A stretch of 64,000 bases of DNA from Circinella minor (lineage: Eukaryota; Mucoromycota; Mucoromycetes; Mucorales; Lichtheimiaceae): the NCBI GenBank assembly GCA_016758965.1, contig JAEPRB010000059.1:1-64000 (forward strand). The letters run 5' to 3'. The first letter of the stretch is position 1, and every line of letters starts with the position of its first letter. A model generated the notes under the pieces. It had not been told where the DNA came from. It saw only the letters and a list, made by a program, of their open reading frames with translations, and searched no databases. Shown one piece after another: positions 21,220 to 33,900 of this stretch. Made by a program: the position numbers and the translations under genes.

Positions 21220-23196
21220 ATGTCTGCCACCACTAATTTTTCTAACTTTACTTTGAAAATCCCGGTTGGGACTCACGTATCTTTTCTCCCAAGAGCGCTG
21301 AAGGCCCGAGAAGCTGCTGCAATAGGAACTACAAAGTCTAGTAAGGAACGAGTATATGGAATTGTTCAATCCTACTCGAATGAGGGGAATGTTTTAATGG
21401 CGTGTGTTCATGTTGCCAATGGCGATCACTCTATATGTAAAGTCAAGGCAGGAAATCTCAAGAAAGAGAGAGAGGCTGAAGAAAACACGGTTCCTGGCGT
21501 TCCTGCTGTTGCTCAAGACGAGGACAACTCTTCTAACCCGTTGTTGAGTTTAGGGATCGACTATGAATCGGATACAGATGAATCGGATAATGGTGAAGGT
21601 CTTGAAGAGGTTCTAGGAGAACAAGGAGATGTTGATTGGGTGGATAAGAGAGTTACTATCGATGTACGACACACTGAGCCTTCTTATAAGAATGATGCAG
21701 TGTTGAATATCGAAAATCATCGGTTTTCAACACCATACATATTTTTTAAAAGGTTTCTACCAATGGATCATATTGTTGATCATGTTATTCCATCCATCAA
21801 TGCTAATGCAGTTGTTCGGTGTATTGAAAAATGGCACCCACTGACGAAGGCTGAATACTTTTTATGGATTGCACTTTGGACTTATATGGCATGGCTTCCT
21901 TGTAGTGATAGAGGTTTTTATTGGAGAACAAAGCCAACAATTCTAGTCCCATCCCCGTACAATTTCGGTCAATGGATGTCGCGCCGTCGTTTTGATGCTA
22001 TTCTGGCAGCTCATACTCTTGAGCATCCTGCCACTATAGCTGCTGGAGTAACAAGCGACCCTCTAGTTCCAATTCGTGGTTTTGTTGAAGTATACAATGA
22101 AAATCTTTTGAATGCAATGGTTCCTGGACGAGTGTTGACAATTGATGAGACGATGAACCAATGGGTTGGGAAGGTATCGCGAATGCCTAATGTGAAGAAG
22201 ATTATTTCGAAACCACATCCTGTTGGTCAAGAATTTAAAACAGTTGCTGATGCTTCGACTAACATTATTATTCGTCTTGATATCAGTGAAAAGAACTTTC
22301 AAGTGAAAAAGTTTGGTGATCAAGGTGCTGTGATTTCTACCGTCTTGCGTCTGTCTGAACCTTGGTTTGCCACTGGAAGAACAATTCTTGCAGATTCCTG
22401 GTTCGGATCCCCTAGTTGTGCTGCTGTTCTTCATCAATATGGTCTATACAGTATCATGGCAATGAAGAAAAGAAGCCATTGGCCACGTCTCGTTCCCCGT
22501 GATCTTCACATGAAGTTAGAAGGAGAACCTGTTGGAACATCGATTTCTCTGGTCAGTATTGTCAAGGACGTACCTATGTCAATTTGTATCTTGCGTGATA
22601 GAAAGATGCAATGTCTTGTTAGTACTTGTGGTAGAACAACACAAGGATCAGAGGTTACTCATGTAATCAAGGAAGGAAACAGAAGTCGCTTTGCGACATT
22701 TTATCGTCCTGCTGTTTTTGATGATTATGGTGCTGGCAAAGGAGCCGTGGATATCAATAATAACAACCGCGATAATATGGCTTCATATCATGATGTCATG
22801 CGGACACACTCCTGGGAAGTTAGAGCGTTTTCTTTCTTTTTGGCACTGGCTGAGGCAAATGCGTACCTTGCATGGCGTTCTTTTGGTCCAGTTGAACAGA
22901 GAAGTATTACCCACTTTTCTTTTCGTGAACAGTTGTGCACTGATATGATTAACGAATACTTGTATGCAGTTAATATTGTTGAAGATGATGAAGAAGATGT
23001 TGATTCATATAGAAATAACACGCGGCATGACCTAGAATCAATTGGAAAAGGGTTTCTAAAAGATAGAACCCCTTATTCACGACAATGGAAATGTCAAATC
23101 TGCAAAAAAAAAACTACACTCAGATGCAGCTGTACCCCGACAAAGGGTCTGTGTAAATCCAACTGCTACCGATTGCACCTTGTAGGTAAGCAATAA
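21220..23196 (+). CDS. PiggyBac-type transposase (DDE_Tnp_1_7), intact frame
   Basis: A 658-residue uninterrupted frame encodes a cut-and-paste transposase. The catalytic triad of the family is visible as LTIDE (D309), LADSWFG (D392) and GAVDINNNN (D511), with spacings close to those of other piggyBac transposases. The C-terminus carries the Cys-rich zinc-binding domain (CQICKKK, RCSC, LCKSNC, about 620-655), which in piggyBac recognises the element ends. Residues 1-85 form an extra N-terminal module containing GTHVSF, VYGIVQSY and ACVHVANG, followed by an acidic linker (95-140). The start at 21220 gives the full N-terminal module and no upstream in-frame ATG is closer. GC content is higher than in the flanks. 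Inverted ACTAGATCTAGT repeats lie on both sides. The gene is either a recent copy or domesticated. Confidence 0.93.
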   Translation: MSATTNFSNFTLKIPVGTHVSFLPRALKAREAAAIGTTKSSKERVYGIVQSYSNEGNVLMACVHVANGDHSICKVKAGNLKKEREAEENTVPGVPAVAQDEDNSSNPLLSLGIDYESDTDESDNGEGLEEVLGEQGDVDWVDKRVTIDVRHTEPSYKNDAVLNIENHRFSTPYIFFKRFLPMDHIVDHVIPSINANAVVRCIEKWHPLTKAEYFLWIALWTYMAWLPCSDRGFYWRTKPTILVPSPYNFGQWMSRRRFDAILAAHTLEHPATIAAGVTSDPLVPIRGFVEVYNENLLNAMVPGRVLTIDETMNQWVGKVSRMPNVKKIISKPHPVGQEFKTVADASTNIIIRLDISEKNFQVKKFGDQGAVISTVLRLSEPWFATGRTILADSWFGSPSCAAVLHQYGLYSIMAMKKRSHWPRLVPRDLHMKLEGEPVGTSISLVSIVKDVPMSICILRDRKMQCLVSTCGRTTQGSEVTHVIKEGNRSRFATFYRPAVFDDYGAGKGAVDINNNNRDNMASYHDVMRTHSWEVRAFSFFLALAEANAYLAWRSFGPVEQRSITHFSFREQLCTDMINEYLYAVNIVEDDEEDVDSYRNNTRHDLESIGKGFLKDRTPYSRQWKCQICKKKTTLRCSCTPTKGLCKSNCYRLHLVGKQ

Positions 23197-23315
23197 TAGT
23201 AGAAACAACAACAGTAAAAAAAATAAATAGAACAATTTTTATGATGTTATTCTTTTATTATTTTAAGTCTGGTTGACTTTTTTTGTTGTTGTTGGAGAAA
23301 TAATTACTCCCAAAG

Positions 23316-23522
23316 TAGAGACTAGATCTAGTCTCTCGATTTTTCACTATTTACCAACCAATTTCAATTTGTTATATATAACAACACAGTATATCCTGGA
23401 ACTTATAAATGATAAAATACATTTTTCATAACCTAAACTATATTCTATACAACTTTTATAATGTGTGGTCAATTATTTGGCTAGATATATTCATTCAAAG
23501 TAGAGACTAGATCTAGTGTCGG
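23316..23522. repeat. Right subterminal repeats of the piggyBac element
   Basis: Two copies of AGAGACTAGATCTAGT occur near 23318 and 23503, each preceded by CAAAGTA. They are inverted relative to the left copies. The outermost continues GTCGGGGG. A TTAA lies at 23540-23543, 14 bases beyond the G run. Confidence 0.6.
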
Positions 23523-23543
23523 GGGTGCAAAGATACTCATTAA

Positions 23544-24125
23544 GTAGCATTTTTTGATAAACAAAAATTATTGCGGGGTAACAATAATAGTGACTCAGTT
23601 AAGGTGGCGTGATGATGAAAAAAAAGGTTGTTCCTGAATTTATATAAATGAACAAAAGTTGGGTAAATCAAAATAAAGAAAAGCGTGGATTAGATAATTA
23701 AATAATTTATAATGCTGGCAACAATTACATGATCCACGAAAAGAACAATAAGGTAACAAGGGAATACAAGCTGAATCATTATATTATCATTCACATGGCT
23801 CACTCAGTTTTTATTTTTTAAGCGGGATGGTCTCTTTCCTTTTAAAGTTGTCTATATCTCCGCATGTAAAAACTGCTTTTTTGTCAATTATTATAATTTA
23901 TTTCCTTTCACACACAGTCCGCATTTTTTAACGACAACTTTTTTTTTTTTTTTTTTTTAATTTCTTTTCTTCTTTTTTTTTTTTTTCTTTTTCTTTGCCT
24001 AGGCCTATTATTTTATTTCATTTTTCTTTTTTTTTTGTTTCGACAAGTAAAAAAAAAACCCTTTAAAAAAAAGGGATCTCATTTCCCATAAGAAAATAAC
24101 CCCTTTTTTTCATAATTTTTTTTCT
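23544..24125. promoter_or_regulatory. T-tract-rich upstream region of the 24126 gene
   Basis: Several poly-T or T/C-rich runs lie at 23939-24040, followed by GGGATC and CCCC blocks near 24060-24110. Long pyrimidine tracts upstream of a start codon are common in fungal promoters. No specific factor site is claimed. Confidence 0.35.
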
Positions 24126-25754
24126 ATGGAATCCCCTTTACCTTGTCGAGTACAAAAGCAAGTAGAACATGATGATGATGATGATGAAAATAAGTATGTA
24201 TTTGAAGATCGTTCGATGATGGTACGAACACCACCTCCATCTTACCATTATGCTGTTTCAACTAGTCGAAAAAACGATGATGCGTGGTTAGCTCGAGTAT
24301 GTTTTTTGTTCTTTATTTAAAGTACATTCTTTTTTTTTTTTTTTTGAACGCCACATTGACTAACTATATTAAACAATAAACACAATAGATGAGTAGTTTA
24401 GATGAAACTGTATTAGAGATGAGACGTGCTGTACAGGATACACAATATATGATGAAAGATATACAAAATAAATATCAAAAATCGACGAATGAAATATTAT
24501 ATCAACCATCATCATTATCTAAAAAGCGATTAAGAACATCAAAGTAAGTTATGCTTTTATAATAATGATAAATTTATTTTAAGGTTTTAAATATTTTGAT
24601 CAAATAATAAACGATTTTGTAATATTAATATTACTATTTGTTTCCCTTGTAGATCCTTTTCTTCTTCCTCCTATTCTTTTCCTGACGACGCCGTTACGAT
24701 TAACAATAATGAAAATAATATTAAAAATAACTTTACCCCCATCGCCATCGATAATGACAACGAGAGCGAAAATAACGACGAAGAAGGGGAAGATGAACAA
24801 GAAGAAAGTAATAGTGATGATTTGGATCGAATTGCACAATCACTCCAACAATTAATAGAACAAGCTCAATCCAGTTTAAAATCCAAACTAGCTATTCGTG
24901 ATCGTAGTTATGGTAGCACGCTGCATCGTTCTAATTCATGTCCCCAGATATCTACTGTTTTTAATCTTTCAAAAGAACGGCGACAAAGTGATACCGCTAC
25001 ACCTTCAACTCCACAATTATTTGATTGGAATGGCCAACGTGAACGATTTTTTGATAGTCAATCTAAATTAGCACAAGCAATGCATGAATTAGCAACGGTT
25101 TGTTGCCAAGATAATCTTAACAACAGCACTAATAATACCTTGAACAATAGTAATAGTTTATCACTTTTTCAACTTCCACCATCCATATCTTCAGCATCAT
25201 CTATAATCGCATCATCTTCTTCGTTACAACAAGAAAAACAACAAGAAAATATCATTGTACAACATCATTATCATGAACATCATCATTATCATCATTATCA
25301 TAAACAAGAACAAAATCAAGAACGAGAAAAACAACATTATCAGCATCAAATGGGACAGATACTCAATTATGCATGGTCATCTTTACGTACAATCTCATCT
25401 AATTCAACAGCAGTAGCAGCCGAGGCTGCAGCACGTTCTTCTGCTCGATTATTGAATAATATCAACATGCTAAATCAGCAACTCATTGCTAATGACATAA
25501 ATAAACCTCTTCATATCCATCCACCAAGGATTAATCTAACCAAAACCAATTTATTACGCCTCATGGTTTATATTAGTCTGTTAATATTTTCATTTATGAA
25601 TCAACAACAACAGCAACAGCAAAATTTATCCAAGAAATGCATTACTGCCCGACGTTGTATTGGTCAATTTGTTAGTCATGCATCCGAGAATTTACCCATT
25701 TCAACATGGCTCCAACATTCTACATTGTTGGTTTATATCATGACTTTCCTCTAA
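24126..25754 (+). CDS. Orphan acidic, Gln/His-rich protein (475 aa)
   Basis: Exons: 24126-24296, 24389-24543, 24653-25754, joined in frame by GT..AG introns. I do not recognise the protein. The N-terminus has a run of six acidic residues (HDDDDDE). A second acidic Asn/Asp/Glu-rich stretch lies at about residues 120-165. His/Gln-rich runs (HEHHHYHHYH) lie near 310, and a short predicted membrane-like helix (LLRLMVYISLLIFSF, about 409-423) precedes a Gln tract. A helix with coiled-coil character follows DRIAQSLQQLIEQAQ. Low-complexity tracts come from CAT and CAA triplet repeats. It is convergent with the Irc3-like gene, with 454 bases between stop codons. Function unknown; that it is a gene is likely from codon-consistent exons. 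Confidence 0.7.
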
Positions 25755-26208
25755 AAAATCAAAAACAAAAAAAAAAAAATTGAAACAATAACCTTTTACT
25801 ATTCAAAATACCCATTAACGTCTTTTAACATCCTCCATCATTAAACCAAATAATTTTCTTTTTCTGTAAAAAAAAAAAAAAAAAGAAAATTTTTTATGTA
25901 CAAAAAATTAACTCATTCCCCAAAAAACCTTTACCCTTCCACATTTATGTTGTATATTACTCTTTTATATCTTATTTCTATTCTTCCCGCGTCCTTGCTT
26001 TTTTATATGTCATATTTTAGTGTTATTTATTATTTTGCTTTCTATTTTTTTTTTATTATTTTATTTTTGTGTTATTTTAAAATCCAAAATACAAGACTTC
26101 TTTTTTCGGTAAAATTATTTTTTACGAGTACCGACAACCCAAAAACACTTGGCTATAATCCTTTATTATTTACATATGATTTTTCTTGGTATTATTATTT
26201 ATTGTACT
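25755..26208. other. Convergent 3' intergenic region
   Basis: It contains A-rich and T-rich runs and open, AT-driven frames. It probably carries the polyadenylation signals of the two converging genes. No gene was recognised. Confidence 0.45.
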
Positions 26209-28796
26209 CTATTTTCTTCTTTTTAAAATAGCACGTTCTTGCTGTTTTTGATACTCCAACCTTTTCTTATGCTCTTGTTGCCAAATTTTTCTTTGTCCTA
26301 ATTTAAGTCGTGTAATTAAATCCATTGCTTGTCCTTTTGTTAATTTTTGTTTAACTTCTACTTTATGTCGTTTTAATATCTTAAGTTGTGCTTCTGTTGC
26401 TGGATGTTTTCGAAAAGATGCTACTCGTGACGCCATAAATTGTTGATTTCTTGGAATGTTTTGTTTAACCCAAGTATCTGCTGCACGAATAGCCATGGAT
26501 AGAGTATCTGCTGTTAATGGTAATGGAGCAGGTCGGAAAAACACTCGGCGTTGTTTATTGTTGGGACCGTGAGTAATATCATTATTATTATTATTATTAT
26601 TAATGGCGGATTCACGCGTTAACGTCCCGCGCCATATGCCATCCTTCCTAGATTGTTCTAACTTTATTGTACCGATGGTCAAAATATTTAATACACATTT
26701 ATCTACTCCAACCGTGACCCAACTATTTACTGATACTGAACGAAGTTCAGGAGATGCACTAGTTTCTATCATGAATTCATTCAAGTCATCATATTCAGTA
26801 ATTTTAATCCGAATATCCTGGGTTACTATAATAATCAAAAATAGATAATAATGTTTTATTAACTAAATTTGTCAAAATTTTTGTTCACATAGTAATAATA
26901 ATAATAATAATGATAATAATAAACCAATTGCTTACTTTCATCATCATCATTATCTTCTTGTTCTGTTTCATTAATATTGCTTGGTACCACGTGTTCTTCG
27001 TTGGTCTGTGCGACGGCTCGACGTTCCATATCAAGCACGTTTTCGTCTAATACAAATATGTATACAAATAAATAATAATAAATACAAATATTAAGTTAGT
27101 GCGACTTGAATGTGTCATCAATAATAAAAATAAAATAAATAGCTTAGGTTTTTTTTTTTTTTTACCCCGCACAACTTGAGTATGATCCAAACCCATTAAT
27201 GTGGGAAATGTAATTAAACCCTCAGAGCTGATTTTACTAAAATTATCCACAAAATCAATTACTAAACAATCTTTTTTTTCTGGAAATAATCTCATGCCAC
27301 GACCAAACATTTGTTGAAATAAAACACTTGATTTTGTAGGTCGTGCCATTAGAATACAGTCGATCCTTGGAATATCGGTGCCTTCGGTCAAAATTCCTAA
27401 ACAATCAACAACAATAACAAATTAAAGTGTTTAGTTTTGAAAAAAAAAAGACATATTATATAATTCATACACTTTACAAAATAGAAATATATATAAATAT
27501 TTTACCACAATTCACCAATACTGGTATTTCTCCATTTTTAAATTTCCTTAGTGTTTCAGTTCGGGTCAGTGAAGGTGTTTTACTTGTAACATAATCTGCA
27601 CTAACGCCATGTTTTCGGAATAGGTTACACAGCGTCAGTGTGTGTTCCATATCCACTGCAAATATCAATGTTGATTTTCGATTTTGTTCATTTTTTGCAT
27701 ATTTTTCCCAACTTTGATATATAATATCATTACGAGGCTCCACATTAACTGCCCTTGCTAATTGACCTTGTTGAAAATCATCATTACGTGTAGCGACATC
27801 ACTTATATCCACTGATGTTTGAACAGTTGTGACTTTGATAGGAGATAACCAGCCAGCTTCCATCATTTGTAATAAATCCGTGTGATAAACAATTTTATCG
27901 AAAATACCTTCGAGTGCAATACCATCATGGCGTCGAACTGTAGCTGAACAACCCCATATGAACACATGATCGGTTTCCGTGTTGTTAAAATGGTTTAAAA
28001 TGTTAACATAAGTACTGGCAGCTGCATGATGAACTTCATCGATCATAATGGTTTTAAATAGATTGGGATCATAGCGTTCAAGACGATTAGAATCTTTTCG
28101 GCCAAGTGTTTGGACAGAAGCGACAATAACATCAGCGTCCTCAATATTAGGTTTTCGTTTTCCTTGATCTACTACGACATTCTTTATGTATTTCGTTGTC
28201 AGTTTAAACCCTTATCTCTTCTATAAATAAATTAATATCTTTCTTTCTTACCCAAGATGGATTATATCTTTTGATTTGAATTTGTGCTTGATCCAACAGC
28301 TCCATCCGATGAGCTAATATCAATGTTTTATGTGCTTGAGGTGTTGGAGCAGGTATCTTGTTAATCAAATTGGACATGACAACCTGAGAAAAAATTATGT
28401 GTCAAAAAAAAAAAAAAAAAAAAAAAGACCACAAACTCTTACGTATAACAATCAACTCTTTTTTATTTTACTCTTTCTTTTATCTATTACTTACTGTCTT
28501 CCCACTACCTAATAATAAAAATAAAATAAATTGAGCCGAGAAAATGAGTAATCTATTTATTTGTTATATTTTACCTTTTTGTTTTATTTAGACACGCAAG
28601 TCAAAGTAAAAAAAAAAAAAAGAAAAAAGAAAATCATACCTACGGGTAATGACACGATTTGTTTACGAATTCCTAATTTAAATTCATCGAGACATGATTG
28701 AATACATTCTTGTTGATAATTACGTAAAGTAGGAGTTAATTGTGTATTAAACCTTCGTTGAAAAAAGGATATGAGAGAAAACTGTTGTCGTCGCAT
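26209..28796 (-). CDS. IRC3: Irc3-like mitochondrial SF2 helicase
   Basis: Seven exons: 28796-28640, 28508-28495, 28383-28252, 28181-27506, 27396-27166, 27046-26936, 26825-26209; 645 residues. The N-terminus ([17 protein letters not shown]) is basic and Phe-rich, as in a mitochondrial presequence. RNYQQ precedes Walker A GSGKT (53-57), followed by DEVH (149-152), SAT (180-182), EGTDIP (331-336) and motif [10 protein letters not shown] (355-362), in SF2 order. The C-terminal part with [13 protein letters not shown] matches the Irc3 family, which unwinds DNA in mitochondria and helps maintain mtDNA. Length is close to yeast Irc3. Exon 2 is only 14 nt and encodes most of the P-loop. An upstream GTG at 28817 is in frame, but the first ATG is at 28796. 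The name rests on domain order and C-terminal resemblance. Confidence 0.85.
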
Positions 28797-28989
28797 AATA
28801 TGTATATTTATACCCACAGGAGAACCAAAAACAAAACAAAATAAAAATTAAGGGGGAAACTGACTGAAACGAAGTAACTTTAATACCAGTGGGTTTAATA
28901 TTATTATTATTTTTTACTCCAGAAAAAAAATAAGGATGGAAATAAGCGTATATATATTTATATTTTAATATTATTTACTAATAACAATT

Positions 28990-29847
28990 TTAACTACTAC
29001 ATAAAGTTTTTACAATGGCACGTACTTCATCTACTTGTTCTAATAATCTTTGAAGTAGTCGTACCCCTTCCCTTCGTTTTTGTCTAGCAGTATCAAACCC
29101 AGAAGGGCATTCAACACCGTCCAAACTAATTAATGCTTGCATTAACTTTTCAGATAAATAAATCCCTTTATCTTGCATTGTCTTTTTATCCTTTTCATTT
29201 ACGGGTATCTTTTGTTCTTGTACAAAGGATTTGAATTGATCAATATCTGACTCTATTGTCGCCTTGATTGGATCCACGATTTTCCCAATACGTACGATTA
29301 ATCCATATTCTTCGGGATTTCCCGAAGATGTTTGTTTTTCTACGGTTTGTTTCTATATAGTATTGATTTATTTTCTCAAGGTCAGTTTTGCCTTACACTT
29401 GTTACTTCATCACTTTCTCTCCTCTCTCTTTTCTACGAAAATTTCAAATACGTACATCCACTTTATCGCCAGTAAATACCACGGTCGAGCCAGCTCGTAT
29501 CCCGCAGCTAATCAATGTAGCTGTCTCATCCTTTAAATTCGCTATAATATATTATACGATACCAAAAAAAAAAATATTTAATTTCTTAAAGCTTTATCCT
29601 ACCATCTCCCAGTTCTTATTATGGATTATACGTTACCACCGGAAACCGACAGTTTCATTACTGCTACAGGTACACCTGTCACTTCTTTTATTTTAAGTTT
29701 CAAATCTTTAAGGATGGCTTGATCAAGATTAGGATTTTTTAAAATCACCTCGAGTGGTTGTCTATTGCCCCATTGGACGTAGATGGTATTCTGGAGCTCC
29801 TTCTTTGAAGGTTTTCGCCACCCGAAAAAGGATGCCAAGGTTGCCAT
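28990..29847 (-). CDS. Ubiquitin-like/BAG-domain Hsp70 co-chaperone
   Basis: Three exons: 29847-29637, 29541-29456, 29352-28990; 219 residues, phases consistent. Residues about 20-99 form a ubiquitin-like fold (TIYVQWGNRQ.. then KLSVSGANLKDETATL, the typical last strand and loop). Residues about 121-217 form a BAG domain, a three-helix bundle with EKLMQALISLDGVE and ARQKRREGVRLLQRLLEQVDEV. BAG proteins bind the Hsp70 ATPase domain and promote nucleotide exchange; the ubiquitin-like part can link clients to the proteasome, as in BAG1. No membrane segment is visible, unlike yeast Snl1. It lies 194 bases upstream of the Irc3-like gene on the same strand. Confidence 0.85.
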
Positions 29848-30922
29848 GAAGGCTCTCCAGAGAATAAGTAAAAGTAATTCGAGTATGGTTGTAAAAGGGG
29901 GACGGAAAAAAGGAAAGAAAAAGAAAAGTGGGGGAGATTATATAATTAGATCTATATATATGTATATGTGAAAGGGATGTTAAGAAAGAACAGAGAAAAA
30001 AAAAGGAGTGTGTAGAATAAAGAACGAAATGACACTCTTTATTCCTATTTTTTCTTTGTTGTGTTCTGTTTCTATAAAGGTGTTGCTATAGCAATAACGA
30101 AGCCTTTTCGAAAATAATAAGTATGGAACGACCCAAAATGAAAGGATGGATTTGACACTCAGTGCTAATGGAAAGTTCGATTTGGTCGCACTTTCAGGAA
30201 CTTCTTTTCTTGTTTGTTGTTCCAATTAGATGTCAGTGTTTTTTTTTCAGTTTCTAGAAGTCTTAGTGAAATTTATAATTGTGCATAACGCAAGCTCCAC
30301 AATACCTTAAAGCATCTCTATTTAATAGAGGTGATACTCCATGAAATGTAGAAAGGGAAACAATAATAGTATATTATAATATTATAGCTAGGAAATAAAT
30401 CACGTTAAAATAGAATAATTACTATATGTAGTTAATTGCAGGATATACTTAAATTATTTTAATATCAACATAATAATAGACTATAGAAAATAGTGTAATT
30501 CAAATATTGATGAGTTTTTTTTCCAGGTTATGTCTATACCGGGAGAGGGATTATCAGAATGATCTCTTCAATATCAGGAACCAATAATACGTACATTGCT
30601 GCATAATGATCACCATGAATTTTCTTGTAATTTAACGAGACTTATCATGCTGTACCTACGTACAATTATTGAAAAGAATTTCAAAAAAAAAAATAGTTAC
30701 ATTTTAATGCATGAATATCATTATATGTAAGGTAGAACAATAACTGCCTATGATTTTGTGATTCGTAAGAGTTACGATATACGATATATTAACAATGAAA
30801 GAAATATTTGACCATACAAATATTTTACTTTGAAATAAAAAAAACAATTCTGATTTTGTTATGATACAGTACTGTGGATCTATTTTTATATAATACAATT
30901 TTTGTTATTATTGCTGTGAATG
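29848..30922. other. Intergenic region between BAG and Dss1-like genes
   Basis: It holds the 5' flank of the BAG gene and the 3' flank of the RNase gene. Short frames at 29980-30225 and 30704-30898 show no domain. Nothing else was seen. Confidence 0.45.
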
Positions 30923-33900
30923 TTATACAAGCTCTAATTCTACAAATCCGTTGAATGAATCTAATTTCACTATACGAGCGTTCACTACTTGTCCTATTTG
31001 TAGACTTTGCTTCAAATTTTGAATCCTTGCTTTCAAGCCCAACTCCAAGATAGTCACTCTTGCAACTTCCATAGTTCCACCGAGTTCAGATCGTGCCAAC
31101 ATATTAGGTAAATTAACCAGACAAGTCCACTCCATATTACCTTTGCCTTCGCCCATAAATCGGTTCATTAATTCAATAACCCAAAATTGTAAACAATCTT
31201 GTTGTAAAAATGAGAGCTGTTTTTCTCTAATTTCCATACGTGGTAAAAGTTGCTGATCAAGTCGTTCACGAGTGAAAGGAGCTTTTTGTTTGAGTAGGTG
31301 AGCTTTAATTTGCCAATGGGTAACAATATCCAAATAACGTCTTAATGGAGATGTGGCCTTGACATAGCCGTTCGGAATACCCATCAATACATGAGGTAAA
31401 CCTGGCGTAGTTGTCATGGATACCGGTGGTAAGATGCCCATGTATTGAATGACATTAGATAATCCAATAGTACCGGTGTTAGGATTGCGTTCGTTCAGCA
31501 TTTCGAGCCGCTGGGTAATGTCTTGATTGGATATAGTTTCATCAGATGGCCACATTTGTCTTCGATGTGGAATATCGATACCATGTTCTTGTGCAAAATG
31601 ACTGGCAATACGACCACCCAAGATCATAGCTTCAGCAACCATTTTTTTTGCAGGTGAGACAGTGGAATTATCCAATCCAATACGAATAGTAGGTAACGTG
31701 GAGGCATAGTTTGGCAACAGCGATGATGATGATGATGATGATGATGATGACCATGGAGTGAAATGAATATTAGGTAATTCTAATGGTTGTGGTTCAAGTT
31801 CAACATAAGGATTAGGTCGTACAAAATTAAGTGCACCATTTTGGAATCGGAATTGACTATGTTGTGAGGTCAATTTAAATATATCCAACAAGTCTTGTTC
31901 AAATTCCTTGGATACAGTACTAGTTTTTGATGATGATGATAGTATCTGTTGGTCTTCTGCTGTCGTTGTCGTTGTCGTATGTTGTAATGGATGTTCATAT
32001 TTTTTGTCAAAATTTACCAATGGTTCATGAGGAATTGTACTTGTTGCATAAGGTTTCAAAAATTGATCCACATCATTATAATATAACTTCTTGACATTCT
32101 TAACTAAACTTGGTTGAAGTTTCCATGCCTGCACGTTTCCATCTTCCTTATTGAGTTTGCAACTGAACGTCAACGCATATTGGGATCCATTGCTATTAAC
32201 AGTATGTGCTGTATCACCCAAACTAAATTTTTGTGATGCTAAAGCATTCGGTAAGATGGGATGATGACTTTCAGGCAAATAAAGTGATTGACCTCGTTGT
32301 TCCATGACTTTTGCCAAAGCATGGGTAGGTGGTATATAAGCAGACGGGTCAGCAATATGTACATGTAACCACATTGAGTCACTACCAGGTATCCGTTCGA
32401 TAGATATACCGTCGTCGATTTCTTTGGCTGCTTGATCATCGATTGTATAAACTGGCATATCGCCAAAATCATGTCGAATAGCATCGCATGGATCACGTAA
32501 ATAAAATCCGGATTTATCCAATTTACCTTTCAAAAACAAGTTGGAATGTAAATTCATGGTTTGATCCATTTTTTTTGCCTTGTCGGACCAAATGTAATCG
32601 TCAATGACATTGTTGGCATTTTGAATCAACTTGGCATTATCCCAAGGTTTGAACATACCGACTTGCTTCAAAAATAACATTGCTAATTTTCGATCGACAA
32701 ATAAATGATCGTCGTAACAACCCAGCGCTTTTAAAATGGTAGGTGCGAATATTTCATGTGGTGTATGGATACCTGTTGGTGGTGATTTGATCCAATCGGC
32801 AATGAAATTGACAAACATGGCATCAGTGTCGGATAATCCATATTCTTTGCTATTGTATATTTTATCTAAAGACGATTGTGAAATAGTGCCCAAGATAGGA
32901 TCTGCGTGTTCTTTATGAAATTCCACCAATTGCTTGGCTCGTTTGAGAAATTGATTGAAATCATCATTTTTGGATCGTACTGATTCAATAATTTGGGTAA
33001 TAATTTCCGTCTCTTTTTTATCACGTAAAATCCATAGCCCTGTTTGACGCACATTTGTTGTTGGGATAAAATGTATGTTATCGTTCATTAAATATAAAAA
33101 TGTGGCATGTCGTTCTACTTCAGTGACAGTAGGGCCGAATGCAAATTGTGTCAGAATATCTAACGATACGTTGTTGGTGTTGTGTGAATTTCCCGTTCTT
33201 TTATCCGTAAATTGATCATATAATTGTGTGAATCGTTTAAGCTGTATTCCTTTACGTAATTGAATTGTACGTTGATAATCCATGACACCCCGAGTAAATG
33301 ATGCGATCGGGTAGTCATCAGGTAAAGATTCAGCCGAAGAATCGAATTTAAATTTGCTTAACCGAGTATCACTTTGAATAAATTTAGGTACGACGTGTGC
33401 AACAACTGTGCTGCTGAAGTCCTTGGTTTTACCGTTGCGTAATAAAACCGTTAATACTTGACGACCACCACTTGACTTTCGTTGACCAACAACAACACCA
33501 CTGTATTGTCCATTGCTATATAAACGTAAAAGTTTTATTTTGTCAGTAAACATAGTTTACACAGGCAAATGTATATAATTTTAATCTCTCGCACTCTAAT
33601 AATGTGGCGAAACGAGTATATAAACATGTATACATACTGGAAAATTTCAACAAAGTCTCCTAACAGGATCATAGATTGTGTTGATAATTTTTTATTATTG
33701 ATGTCTTTGGATTCTGACAAGGCTTCAAGATCAGCGACAATGTCATTGGTTTCTTCGACTGGAATGGGATCTTGTTCCTCCTGGATAACTTCATTATGAT
33801 TTACTGAGGCTGTTGTTGTCTTTAATGTTTTATTTTGCGGGATTTGTCGAGGTTTTGTAATAGTATTGGTAAAATATCTTTTATCGTTGACTAGTTTGAC

